5,013 nt of DNA from Kiritimatiellia bacterium (lineage in GTDB: Bacteria; Verrucomicrobiota; Kiritimatiellia; RFP12; DVOR01). Shown here in pieces: positions 1-5,013 of this stretch. Both the position numbers and the translations under genes were made by a program. The notes beneath the pieces were generated by a model. The model saw only the letters and a program-made list of their open reading frames with translations. It ran no database searches and was not told where the DNA came from. The stretch is from contig JAFTHG010000229.1 in assembly GCA_017457555.1 (NCBI GenBank), positions 1-5,013 on the forward strand, written 5' to 3'. Position 1 is the stretch's first letter. Each line of letters opens with the position of its first letter.

Positions 1-662
1 AAGAAGTCAAGGCCAGTTTGCGCTTCGATTACGTCCACGGTGGTGGCGAAGGTGTGAATAGGGGCGTTGCTCCGACGGTTGGGGACGAGGAAGGCGATCA
101 TCTTTTCCGGAGGCGTCGCATCGTAGATAATTTTATAGAAGGCGGAGGGAATCGGGATGCGTTTGGTGGGGATGACGGGGGCGTTGCTGTCAAAGATGGG
201 GCCGGTGATGACGTAGAGGGAGCGCTCAACATTGACCGTATAGCGGACAAATTTCTCAATGTCATTCCAGATGCCGGCGTTCATTTCCCGATGTTGGGGG
301 CTGATATTGGAGAGATAGAAGGAGGCTTGCATGGCTTCTGCGGAGTGCTGCATATCGCCAGCCGGCGCCAGATGACCACGATTGTAAAAGCGCATGGCGA
401 AATCTTCGGTGGTGGGGGCCCCCGGCGGTAGTGCCGGATCGGGCAGAAAAAGATTGGTCCTGCGATGCAGACGCGTCTTGTTCTCTTCCACTGTGAAGTG
501 ATATTGCACCCAGAGCGCCTGCTGTTTGGCATTGGAATAGCCCAGTGCAAAACCGGGACGGTCAATCAACACATCGCAGTTGCCCGGATTCCCGACAGTC
601 AGGTTGTCAGTTTCAGCAAAGAGCAGGAGAGGACATGCCAGTAAACAGAGTATCGTTTTCAT
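1..662 (-). CDS. Secreted DNA/RNA non-specific endonuclease (NUC/EndoG superfamily), C-terminus cut by window edge
   Basis: Reading leftwards from the ATG at 662, the frame stays open to the window edge and gives 220 residues. Residues 1-16 are a signal peptide (MKTILCLLACPLLLFA, likely cut before ETDN), so the enzyme should act in the periplasm or outside the cell. The beta-beta-alpha-metal nuclease signature is clear: NRGHLAPAGDM at 94-104 with the catalytic His97, FYLSNISPQ at 115-123, then N128..G..W...E136, matching the metal-binding Asn and following Glu of Serratia nuclease and EndoG. The last visible residues, EAQTGLDF, match the conserved C-terminal motif of the family, so probably only a few tens of residues are missing. 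Family members cut single- and double-stranded DNA and RNA with Mg2+; a scavenging role is inference. The usual DRGH reads NRGH here, a variation away from the general-base His. It has no Shine-Dalgarno and is transcribed divergently from the next gene. Confidence 0.93.
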   Translation of the reverse strand, partial: MKTILCLLACPLLLFAETDNLTVGNPGNCDVLIDRPGFALGYSNAKQQALWVQYHFTVEENKTRLHRRTNLFLPDPALPPGAPTTEDFAMRFYNRGHLAPAGDMQHSAEAMQASFYLSNISPQHREMNAGIWNDIEKFVRYTVNVERSLYVITGPIFDSNAPVIPTKRIPIPSAFYKIIYDATPPEKMIAFLVPNRRSNAPIHTFATTVDVIEAQTGLDF

Positions 663-668
663 GGCAGT

Positions 669-699
669 AGTATACCATATCGCCCTCTTTTCGGGCCAA
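669..699 (-). promoter_or_regulatory. Sigma70-like promoter of the nuclease gene, predicted leaderless
   Basis: On the minus strand, TTGGCC (694-699) and TATACT (669-674) are separated by 19 bases. TGG directly before TATACT makes an extended -10. Only 6 bases lie between the -10 and the ATG at 662, so transcription would start at or beside the start codon. No purine-rich ribosome binding site is present. The 19-base spacer is slightly long; the -10 element is the strong part of the call. Confidence 0.6.
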
Positions 700-745
700 A
701 AGGCGATGAATACGGTGTTTCACGCACCTGTTTGTGAATAAGTCC

Positions 746-775
746 TTGTCCCTGTTGGGGATAGTGTGATAGACT
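746..775 (+). promoter_or_regulatory. Sigma70-like promoter of the 619-residue protein gene, predicted leaderless
   Basis: TTGTCC (746-751), an 18-base spacer and TAGACT (770-775), preceded by TGA, form an extended -10. The -10 ends 7 bases before the ATG at 783, which places the transcription start at the start codon. An AGGA lies only one base before the ATG, too close to work as a Shine-Dalgarno. Confidence 0.6.
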
Positions 776-782
776 TTAGGAC

Positions 783-2642
783 ATGAGAGCAGTACGATTT
801 TTAATGACGGTTTGGCTCGTTGCCTGTGCACTGCTTCCGGCATTTGCACAATCTTCCAAAGCAGCCAAAGAAGCCCTGAATGCAACCCTGAAAAAGGCGG
901 ATGACAATTTTACGCCAGCGGTTCGCCAAGCCTATCTCAACTATACCGAGGCGGTAATCCGGGAGAAGTACGGCCCAAATAAGATTAATGATGCCACCTG
1001 GAAGTGGGTCAAACAGCGTCCGTATGTCTTGAGTGCCGTTGCCGCCGCAGAATATCCGGTAAATCCCAATATCCTACTCAATTTCCAGCGCTTAGGTCTG
1101 GCACTTGGCCATGTAAAACTGGACCAGTGGCGTCAATTAGCACTGGCGTATGCCATCCGCTGGCGTGATCAGGTCTTTCCCATTGACCGCGTGGATGCCG
1201 CGTGGGATCCGCAGCGGTTGGAACGCCTCGTGTCGGATATGAAGAAGGGGAAGGGGGGCGATTTCGCCCTGCTGTCCGATGAGGACTACCCGGAAGTTTC
1301 CGAGGAAGAACGCCGTTTGGGCGAATGGCTCGCCGGTCCGCAGTCCATCTCCTCCACACGTCCGCCGCTGACCATCCCCGAATTGATGAAGATGCCGCTG
1401 CATGAAATCAATATTATGGTACGGAAAAAACCAGATGATCCGCCGATGTTGACCAAATTCCCCGACTGGGATAATGTTGCTTTCGGTGGTAAATTAATTC
1501 CGCCCTACGTGGATTGCACGCCCACACCGCAGCGCGCGTTGCTGATGAAAATCTTCCGCAATTCGCGCATCCCCGGCAAAACCAATCGTCCACCCTTCAA
1601 GATGGAACAATCCGAGTGGCCGATTCTGCTCTACTTAGCCGACCTGGCACAAATCGATGAAACGAGCTTCATCTTCAATTACTTCGTCACGCACAATGAA
1701 ATCCCCCCGCTGGGCCTCGGCCAAAAGAAGAGTTCAACCGGGCAAAACGATATGACGCCCAGCGACCCCGTCTTCAAATACTCGCGCAGTAACTGGCATC
1801 CGGACAAGATGATCCGCATCTACAACGGTTCGGCAAAGGACCAGGGCGGCCGTTCGTGGGCCTGGGGGCTCAACGCCGTTAACGTGGCAGCCACCGCCGT
1901 TGCCGCACCGCCGGATGGCAAGTTCTACTACATGGGTGGCAAAGGTAACTACACCTACTTCATGTCCTGCGCCGACAACAGTTTTACCGGCGAAGGATCC
2001 TCCGCCGCATGGTATCTGCCGCCGCCGCGCGATAAAGCCGATAGCAGCCCCACACGTGCACATCAGCCTTACTCTTCGGCAGGCGTTGGCGTGCGCCACC
2101 GCCACTTTATGGGACTGGCCACCACCCTCAATCAGGGTCTGCAAGAGTTCGAAGACACCGCCATGGCGATGTGGACCTGCGACCTGCTCAATCTACCCAC
2201 CCTCCGCCGTCGCTCACTTCTGGAGAGCGCCTTCCGCATGAACCCGCTGAATGAAGAGCTGCTCTACCGTTTGGCCACCGAATACCGCACCGCCTCCGAT
2301 GCCGCTGCCACCGTAAAAATGTTGAATGCTGCGCGCGCCTACGCCGCAATCGGCCTCAAACTCCCCGTGACCGCCTCCGGAGCCAAAACTGCCCGTGGTA
2401 ACATGGCGAAATTCCTGAAAGGTGAACCCACCTACAAAGGTGTCCCGGTCGTTTCGGTTGACCGTTCCCCATGGTTCTTCCTTACCTGCGCCGACATCTC
2501 AATCCAATATCTGCGCGACCACAATGGCAATGGAAAAGAACACTTTGTGGAAGAATTAGCCTACCTTCAACAAGCCGCAGCCGGATGTGGCGATAAACCC
2601 ATCCTCCGCGCAATCGAAACCCTTCAAGGCCTCTTGCAATAA
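783..2642 (+). CDS. Exported 619-residue protein of unknown function
   Basis: I do not recognise this protein with confidence. Residues 1-22 form a Sec signal peptide (MRAVRFLMTVWLVACALLPAFA, cut before QSS) with no lipobox at the cleavage point and no later membrane segment, so a soluble periplasmic or secreted protein is expected. Residues 25-190 look helical and charged; 'AAAEYPVNPNILLNFQRLG' followed by 'LALAYAIRWRD' resembles the helical N-terminal part of large PVC-group proteins that carry a transglutaminase-like fold. Residues 354-396 are rich in Gly and aromatic residues (QGGRSW, then GGKGNYTYFMSC) and could be a degenerate form of that fold. The segment around 476-500 (LLESAFRMNPLNEELLYRLA) looks like a TPR-type helical pair, and helices continue to the end. 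The ATG at 783 fits both the signal peptide and the promoter. The gene appears monocistronic, with a terminator starting 68 bases after the stop. Coding status is firm; the fold assignment is weak. Confidence 0.88.
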   Translation: MRAVRFLMTVWLVACALLPAFAQSSKAAKEALNATLKKADDNFTPAVRQAYLNYTEAVIREKYGPNKINDATWKWVKQRPYVLSAVAAAEYPVNPNILLNFQRLGLALGHVKLDQWRQLALAYAIRWRDQVFPIDRVDAAWDPQRLERLVSDMKKGKGGDFALLSDEDYPEVSEEERRLGEWLAGPQSISSTRPPLTIPELMKMPLHEINIMVRKKPDDPPMLTKFPDWDNVAFGGKLIPPYVDCTPTPQRALLMKIFRNSRIPGKTNRPPFKMEQSEWPILLYLADLAQIDETSFIFNYFVTHNEIPPLGLGQKKSSTGQNDMTPSDPVFKYSRSNWHPDKMIRIYNGSAKDQGGRSWAWGLNAVNVAATAVAAPPDGKFYYMGGKGNYTYFMSCADNSFTGEGSSAAWYLPPPRDKADSSPTRAHQPYSSAGVGVRHRHFMGLATTLNQGLQEFEDTAMAMWTCDLLNLPTLRRRSLLESAFRMNPLNEELLYRLATEYRTASDAAATVKMLNAARAYAAIGLKLPVTASGAKTARGNMAKFLKGEPTYKGVPVVSVDRSPWFFLTCADISIQYLRDHNGNGKEHFVEELAYLQQAAAGCGDKPILRAIETLQGLLQ

Positions 2643-2647
2643 GAAAC

Positions 2648-2697
2648 TGCCGGAAACCAAGCCACAAAAACAACGGCTTGAGCCACCCCTCCCGGCA
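2648..2697. repeat. Nested inverted repeat after the stop codon
   Basis: TGCCGG (2648-2653) pairs with CCGGCA (2692-2697), and inside it CAAGCC (2658-2663) pairs with GGCTTG (2675-2680). The arms nest symmetrically and could form an interrupted stem in the 3' untranslated RNA, just ahead of the terminator. No U run follows, so it is not itself a terminator. It may protect the 3' end of the message or be chance. Confidence 0.35.
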
Positions 2698-2709
2698 CAT
2701 CAATCACCC

Positions 2710-2747
2710 AAGCGTCTGCGCCATCACGCAGACGCTTTTGTTGTTAT
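2710..2747 (+). terminator. Intrinsic terminator of the 619-residue protein gene
   Basis: AAGCGTCTGCG (2710-2720) and CGCAGACGCTT (2727-2737) form a perfect 11-bp stem with a six-base loop (CCATCA), followed by a T-rich tail (TTGTTGTT). It begins 68 bases after the stop at 2642 and points rightwards, so it should end that transcript and shield the repeats beyond it. Confidence 0.9.
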
Positions 2748-2765
2748 TGCCACCACACCCACCGC

Positions 2766-3000
2766 AAATCTCGGCAAACAAGAGCGCGTTTCCCTGCACT
2801 CGTCAGCATATAGATTTCGCTGTTGGAGTAACAATTCCTGCAAGCGAGGGCGCATTTTCTCGCAATCATCATCACATAGAGTTCGCTGTTGGAGTAACAA
2901 TTCCTGCAAGCGAGAGCCGATTTCCCTGCACTCGTCAGCACATTGAATTTGTCGTTGGAGTAACAAAGACGGCGTTCAAGGGCTTATTTCCCAACGATTC
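2766..3000. repeat. 66-bp tandem repeat, about 3.5 decayed copies
   Basis: The landmark GTTGGAGTAACAA occurs at 2822, 2888 and 2954, exactly 66 bases apart. A second landmark, TTTCCCTGCACTCGTCAGCA, ends at about 2809 and at 2940 and is diverged in the copy between. The first copy lacks the landmark start and the last decays after about 2970. The unit length is a multiple of three, so several frames on both strands stay open. The minus-strand reading contains a repeated leucine-rich peptide (LQELLLQQR) and runs into the terminator. I see no start signal or codon bias supporting a protein, so I treat this as non-coding repeat DNA. Confidence 0.85.
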
Positions 3001-3064
3001 ATAGCCTTCTTCAAACACCCTCAGCCCTCAAAATCCCCTCACCATCGCCCGAATCACCTCTCGG

Positions 3065-3218
3065 TTTCAATGAAACTGACTTGCGGTTTCAATGAAACTG
3101 ATTTTTAATTTCAATGAAACTGACTTGCGGTTTCAATGAAACTGATTTTTAATTTCAATGAAACTGACTTTCAGTTTGACTGAAACTGATAATCGGTTTG
3201 GCTGAAACTGAATCGTGT
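3065..3218. repeat. 22-bp iteron-like tandem array, seven units
   Basis: Seven units start at 3065, 3087, 3109, 3131, 3153, 3175 and 3197 with no gaps. The core is TTTCAATGAAACTGA followed by a variable seven-base tail. Tails alternate CTTGCGG, TTTTTAA, CTTGCGG, TTTTTAA in units 1-4, giving a 44-bp higher-order repeat; units 5-7 diverge and the core becomes TTTGACTGAAACTGA, then TTTGGCTGAAACTGA. Each core holds a dyad (TTTCA-A-TGAAA), and at the unit 5/6 junction there is a perfect TTTCAGT-TTG-ACTGAAA dyad (3169-3185). A 22-bp period is not a multiple of three, so it is not coding, and it puts each dyad about two helical turns apart on one DNA face. That suits a protein-binding array, but no binding protein is identified. 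Confidence 0.93.
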
Positions 3219-3511
3219 CTTGGGCGCAGGCGTGTTCAAAAGGAACGCTTTCAACTCAAAGGGATAGGCGTAACAGGCGCGAGAGAAGGGTGGGGGAAGT
3301 GTTTGATTTGAGGCGAAGCGTAATCGCACAGCGAGTGGGTAACGTATCGCGTTGATGGCGTGTCACGTTTCAATCGCGCAGCGTCCTCTCATCTCTTTTA
3401 TCGCTTCTGATCGCTTGTCCCTTGCCCTTGCCAAGTGTTTGCTTTAACGATGGCGGCTATTGCGCGATGACGTCAAGTGTCTGCTTTGGAGTGAGATAAG
3501 TTGGGAGCCGA
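3219..3511. other. Gene-free stretch between the 22-bp array and the four-helix-bundle gene
   Basis: No supported gene, RNA or terminator is visible here. There are minor direct repeats: AATCGCACAGCG (3322-3333) and AATCGCGCAGCG (3372-3383), 50 bases apart, and CAAGTGTTTGCTTT (from 3432) with CAAGTGTCTGCTTT (from 3474), 42 bases apart. The repeat copy at 3385-3431 lies inside and is listed separately. No hairpin terminator for the leftward gene that ends at 3512 is evident. Confidence 0.6.
3385..3431. repeat. 47-bp imperfect direct repeat, left copy
   Basis: This copy matches 4342-4388 in the same orientation without gaps, with about five differences over 47 bases. It consists of degenerate ATCNCTNNN units (ATCTCTTTT, ATCGCTTCTG, ATCGCTTGT) followed by CCCTTGCC. 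The two copies bracket the four-helix-bundle gene, 957 bases apart. Confidence 0.8.
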
Positions 3512-4188
3512 TTACCATCCGTTACGATACTTGATGTTTTGCACGGTGCGACGAGCCGAATCAATCACCATATTAAGACGAGTATTGAGTTCTGTGATAT
3601 CTTTCGCCTGATTCAGCAGAGAATAAAGGCTTCTCTCCCAAGCATCACCACGAGCTTCAGTGCGGGCGGCATGCATACGTTCGCGAACGCCTCCGTGTTT
3701 TTAAAATCTTCTTCTTGCCAAGCCAACAGGTGATTGAGGAGATAGCGCGTTTGCTGAATGAGAAGTAGCATTAGATTACAGCACGTCTCCGCTGACCGCG
3801 TTTTGAAAATGGATTTCCAGTCATCCCAATCCGGATGCGTCTTGGCAAATGCGCGAGCGGCGATTTTCTGTTTGCTCGCCATTGTCCACTCGGAGGCATT
3901 GTGAGCTTTCAAGTAATCAAGATAATCTTCTAAGAGTTCATCGAGGGAGGCTCGGGCGACATTTGTGAGCTTGAGTTGCGTCTCAAGACTTGTTGCCGCC
4001 GCTGCACTCCCTTCGGCAATATTTTGCTTACAAGAGCGAGCTGCCTGCGTCATTTGATCAACCGTCCGGTCGCCGTATGGTGGCAGAAAGCGACGACAAA
4101 AGAGAACGGTGCCCTGATAAATCACATCGCTCTTTTTATAGACGATAAGCCGCCGATAACCTGAATGTGGCAACAGAATCCCGGTCAT
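3512..4188 (-). pseudogene. Four-helix-bundle protein with suffix domain, broken by one frameshift
   Basis: The ATG at 4188 begins MTGILLPHSGYRRLIVYKKS and is followed by hallmarks of the four-helix-bundle (S23/IVS-protein) family in its longer 'suffix domain' form: TVDQMTQAARSCKQNIAEGS (42-61) and LTNVARASLDELLEDY (74-89). At about residue 162 the frame departs from the family: it runs through NTEAFANVCMPP to a stop at 3613. In the -1 frame the expected continuation appears at once, KHGGVRERMHAARTEARG, then helical sequence ending KYRNGW and TAA at 3512-3514. One base inserted in the T4A5 run (3698-3706) would restore a 225-residue protein. This is a real one-base deletion, a read error, or less likely recoding. 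The upstream ATG at 4251 adds only residues encoded by 9-bp repeats and is rejected. A weak -10-like TAGAAT lies at 4257-4262. The molecular function of stand-alone members is not established; no rRNA or reverse transcriptase gene is adjacent. Confidence 0.9.
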
Positions 4189-4197
4189 AATGCACGA

Positions 4198-4204
4198 CCT
4201 TTCT
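4198..4204 (-). promoter_or_regulatory. Shine-Dalgarno that fixes the four-helix-bundle start at 4188
   Basis: AGAAAGG on the minus strand ends nine bases before the ATG at 4188, a good position for a ribosome binding site. It supports this start over the ATG at 4251, and it contrasts with the other three genes, which lack such a site. Confidence 0.7.
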
Positions 4205-4239
4205 AAAGAGATTGTAGAGATGATAGGGATTACAGGGAT
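4204..4239. repeat. Four 9-bp repeats upstream of the four-helix-bundle gene
   Basis: Plus-strand units TAAAGAGAT, TGTAGAGAT, GATAGGGAT and TACAGGGAT follow without gaps, consensus NNNAGRGAT. On the minus strand they read ATCCCTNNN or ATCTCTNNN, the same degenerate unit as the tract at 4282-4378 but inverted relative to it. They fall in the untranslated leader of the leftward gene and create the false N-terminal extension reading VIPVIPIISTIS. Confidence 0.75.
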
Positions 4240-4281
4240 AACCTCACCCATCGCTTATTCTAACACACTTTACTCCCTGAA

Positions 4282-4388
4282 ATCCCTTTTATCGCTTCCT
4301 ATCCCTCTCATCCCCACAGATCTCTCGTGCTCGCACTTATCCCTCTCATCCTTTTGATCGCTTCTGATCGCTTATCCCTTGCCATTGC
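4282..4388. repeat. ATCNCTNNN repeat tract, including the right copy of the 47-bp direct repeat
   Basis: ATCCCTTTT, ATCGCTTCCT, ATCCCTCTC, ATCCCCACAG, then ATCCCTCTC, ATCCTTTTG, ATCGCTTCTG and ATCGCTT follow at steps of mostly nine or ten bases. Positions 4342-4388 are the right copy of the 47-bp repeat seen at 3385-3431. The tract is inverted relative to the units at 4204-4239, so the two could pair as an imperfect hairpin across 4240-4281. Confidence 0.75.
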
Positions 4389-4434
4389 TCGCACATCCCC
4401 AATCACGCAAGATTCAGAAATCAACACTTTATCC

Positions 4435-4464
4435 TTGCACTGCTATCCTTAAAAAGACTATACT
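4435..4464 (+). promoter_or_regulatory. Sigma70-like promoter of the right-hand secreted protein gene, predicted leaderless
   Basis: TTGCAC (4435-4440), an 18-base spacer and TATACT (4459-4464). The -10 ends nine bases before the ATG at 4474, so the leader would be about zero to three bases. No Shine-Dalgarno is seen in GATTACGTT. Confidence 0.7.
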
Positions 4465-4473
4465 GATTACGTT

Positions 4474-5013
4474 ATGAAAGCACTCTTTTCTCTTTTGACG
4501 TCTGTAATTGTGTTAACACAAGTGGCTTTTGCTCAAAGTGAAGGCTATGTTGGACGTTTTGAATTTCCGGTGGGCACCAGCTTCTTCCCCGTTTCATATG
4601 TTTACGATTTGACGGATGTGAATGCCTGTGAAGCATTGGTTCAAAAGGAAATCTTCCGCGTTTGCATTGTGCGTGATAAACGTGCTGCGGATGCAACGTT
4701 TGAGATGACGTATCAGACGCCTCCGGCTGTTTCAATTGATGCAGCAGGGCAGTTGGTTTTAGGCGAAAATGCTGCTTCTGCGAAGTGGTTGACGTTAAAC
4801 TGGACGGAAATCAAAGATGGGGTGGCAATTCCGATAACGGCAGACTATATTACAGTTGGTGACCAAGCCGGTGTCCCGAAACAGTTTCTGTATACGAATG
4901 CTTCGGGACAGTCGTACTACGGCTTTGATGTGAGTACCACAGAAGATTTACCGGCTGGGACTGGTAAAGTCTATGTCTACCTTGTAGCGATGGATACACG
5001 CATGGGGACTGGG
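4474..5013 (+). CDS. Exported protein of unknown function, N-terminal 180 residues, continues past window
   Basis: The ATG at 4474 opens a frame that is uninterrupted to the right edge. Residues 1-20 (MKALFSLLTSVIVLTQVAFA) are a Sec signal peptide, cut before QSEG; the AFA|QS junction is the same as in the 619-residue protein. The mature part is rich in Thr, Val, Gly and aromatic residues in a pattern typical of beta structure (for example FEFPVGTSFFPVSYVYDL and KVYVYLVAMDT). Cys52 and Cys64 could form a disulfide outside the cytoplasm. No repeat, catalytic motif or lipobox is visible in this part. A surface or periplasmic beta-rich protein is the reasonable inference, and the full domain plan lies beyond the window. 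Codons look more T-ending (GCT, GTT, TTT, GAT) than in the second half of the 619-residue gene. The frame is also supported by its well-placed promoter. Confidence 0.85.
   Translation, partial: MKALFSLLTSVIVLTQVAFAQSEGYVGRFEFPVGTSFFPVSYVYDLTDVNACEALVQKEIFRVCIVRDKRAADATFEMTYQTPPAVSIDAAGQLVLGENAASAKWLTLNWTEIKDGVAIPITADYITVGDQAGVPKQFLYTNASGQSYYGFDVSTTEDLPAGTGKVYVYLVAMDTRMGTG

Larger units (their letters stand above)
663..782. promoter_or_regulatory. Divergent intergenic region with two small inverted repeats
   Basis: These 120 bases hold both outward-facing promoters. Two short dyads could be operators. ATCGCC (679-684) pairs with GGCGAT (702-707) and brackets the -35 of the nuclease promoter. 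TTCAC (719-723) pairs with GTGAA (734-738) and lies just upstream of the -35 for the rightward gene. Both are short enough to arise by chance, so a regulator binding here is inference only. Confidence 0.3.

Noticed and set aside
281..565. Minus-strand 94-residue frame
   Set aside because: It is the nuclease gene read in another frame; the true frame carries the signal peptide and all nuclease motifs.
1734..2144. Minus-strand 136-residue frame inside the 619-residue gene
   Set aside because: It is a GC-driven antisense shadow of a long, well-supported coding frame with no independent start signal.
2724..2966. Small 80-residue leucine-rich repeat protein on the minus strand
   Set aside because: It lies in the 66-bp repeat, its end overlaps the intrinsic terminator, no ribosome site or promoter is seen, and other frames over the same repeat are equally open.
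2678..3004. Plus-strand reading frames over the terminator and the 66-bp repeat
   Set aside because: They begin upstream of or across a strong terminator, are made of the repeat translated in arbitrary frames, and look like no protein family.
3065..3218. CRISPR array
   Set aside because: Units are contiguous 22-bp repeats; the seven-base tails are too short and recur between units, so there are no unique spacers, and no cas gene is present.
3698..3706. Programmed -1 ribosomal frameshift
   Set aside because: The site reads TTT AAA AAC in the 0 frame; no standard X XXY YYZ heptamer is in phase and no obvious downstream stimulatory hairpin is seen. Not fully excluded.
3512..4188. Accessory protein of a diversity-generating retroelement or a 23S rRNA intervening sequence
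   Set aside because: The fold family overlaps with both, but the window has no reverse transcriptase, no template/variable repeat pair and no rRNA flanks.
4189..4251. Start of the four-helix-bundle gene at the upstream ATG (4251)
   Set aside because: The extra 21 residues are a translation of 9-bp repeats; the ATG at 4188 has a well-spaced Shine-Dalgarno and matches the family N-terminus.
4472..4735. Minus-strand 87-residue frame under the right-hand gene
   Set aside because: It is antisense to a gene with a good promoter and signal peptide, and has no start signal or family resemblance of its own.

Overview
The window looks like chromosomal DNA of a Gram-negative bacterium. The best guess is the PVC group (Verrucomicrobiota, Lentisphaerota or Kiritimatiellota). 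That guess rests on the four-helix-bundle 'suffix' gene, a large orphan secreted protein of a style common there, and Sec signal peptides; it is inference, and no rRNA or other marker gene is present.

Layout. (1) Positions 1-662, minus strand: a secreted DNA/RNA non-specific endonuclease (NUC/EndoG superfamily), running off the left edge just short of its usual C-terminus. (2) Positions 663-782: a compact divergent promoter region. (3) Positions 783-2642, plus strand: a 619-residue exported protein of unrecognised function, possibly with a degenerate transglutaminase-like core, followed by a clear intrinsic terminator at 2710-2747. (4) Positions 2748-3511: a gene-free stretch with two unrelated tandem repeats, a 66-bp period (about 2766-3000) and a 22-bp iteron-like array (3065-3218), then a low-information stretch. 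(5) Positions 3512-4188, minus strand: a four-helix-bundle protein gene with its C-terminal suffix domain, broken by one apparent frameshift at a T/A run. Tracts of degenerate ATCNCTNNN repeats lie on both sides, including a 47-bp imperfect direct repeat (3385-3431 and 4342-4388). (6) Positions 4474 to the right edge, plus strand: the N-terminal 180 residues of another exported protein, unrecognised.

How the genes relate. The three intact-looking genes all encode Sec-exported proteins. Each has a sigma70-like promoter whose -10 hexamer ends only 6-9 bases before the ATG, with no usable Shine-Dalgarno, so leaderless transcripts are predicted. The four-helix-bundle gene differs: it has a Shine-Dalgarno and sits between repeat tracts, like a separate cassette. 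There is no multi-gene operon. The nuclease and the 619-residue gene are divergent neighbours and may share control from the 120-bp region between them, but nothing shows a shared pathway.

The most interesting points are the repeat-bounded, frameshifted four-helix-bundle gene, the 22-bp repeat array with an alternating 44-bp higher order, the shared leaderless promoter layout, and a tentative dead transglutaminase-like site in the 619-residue protein.
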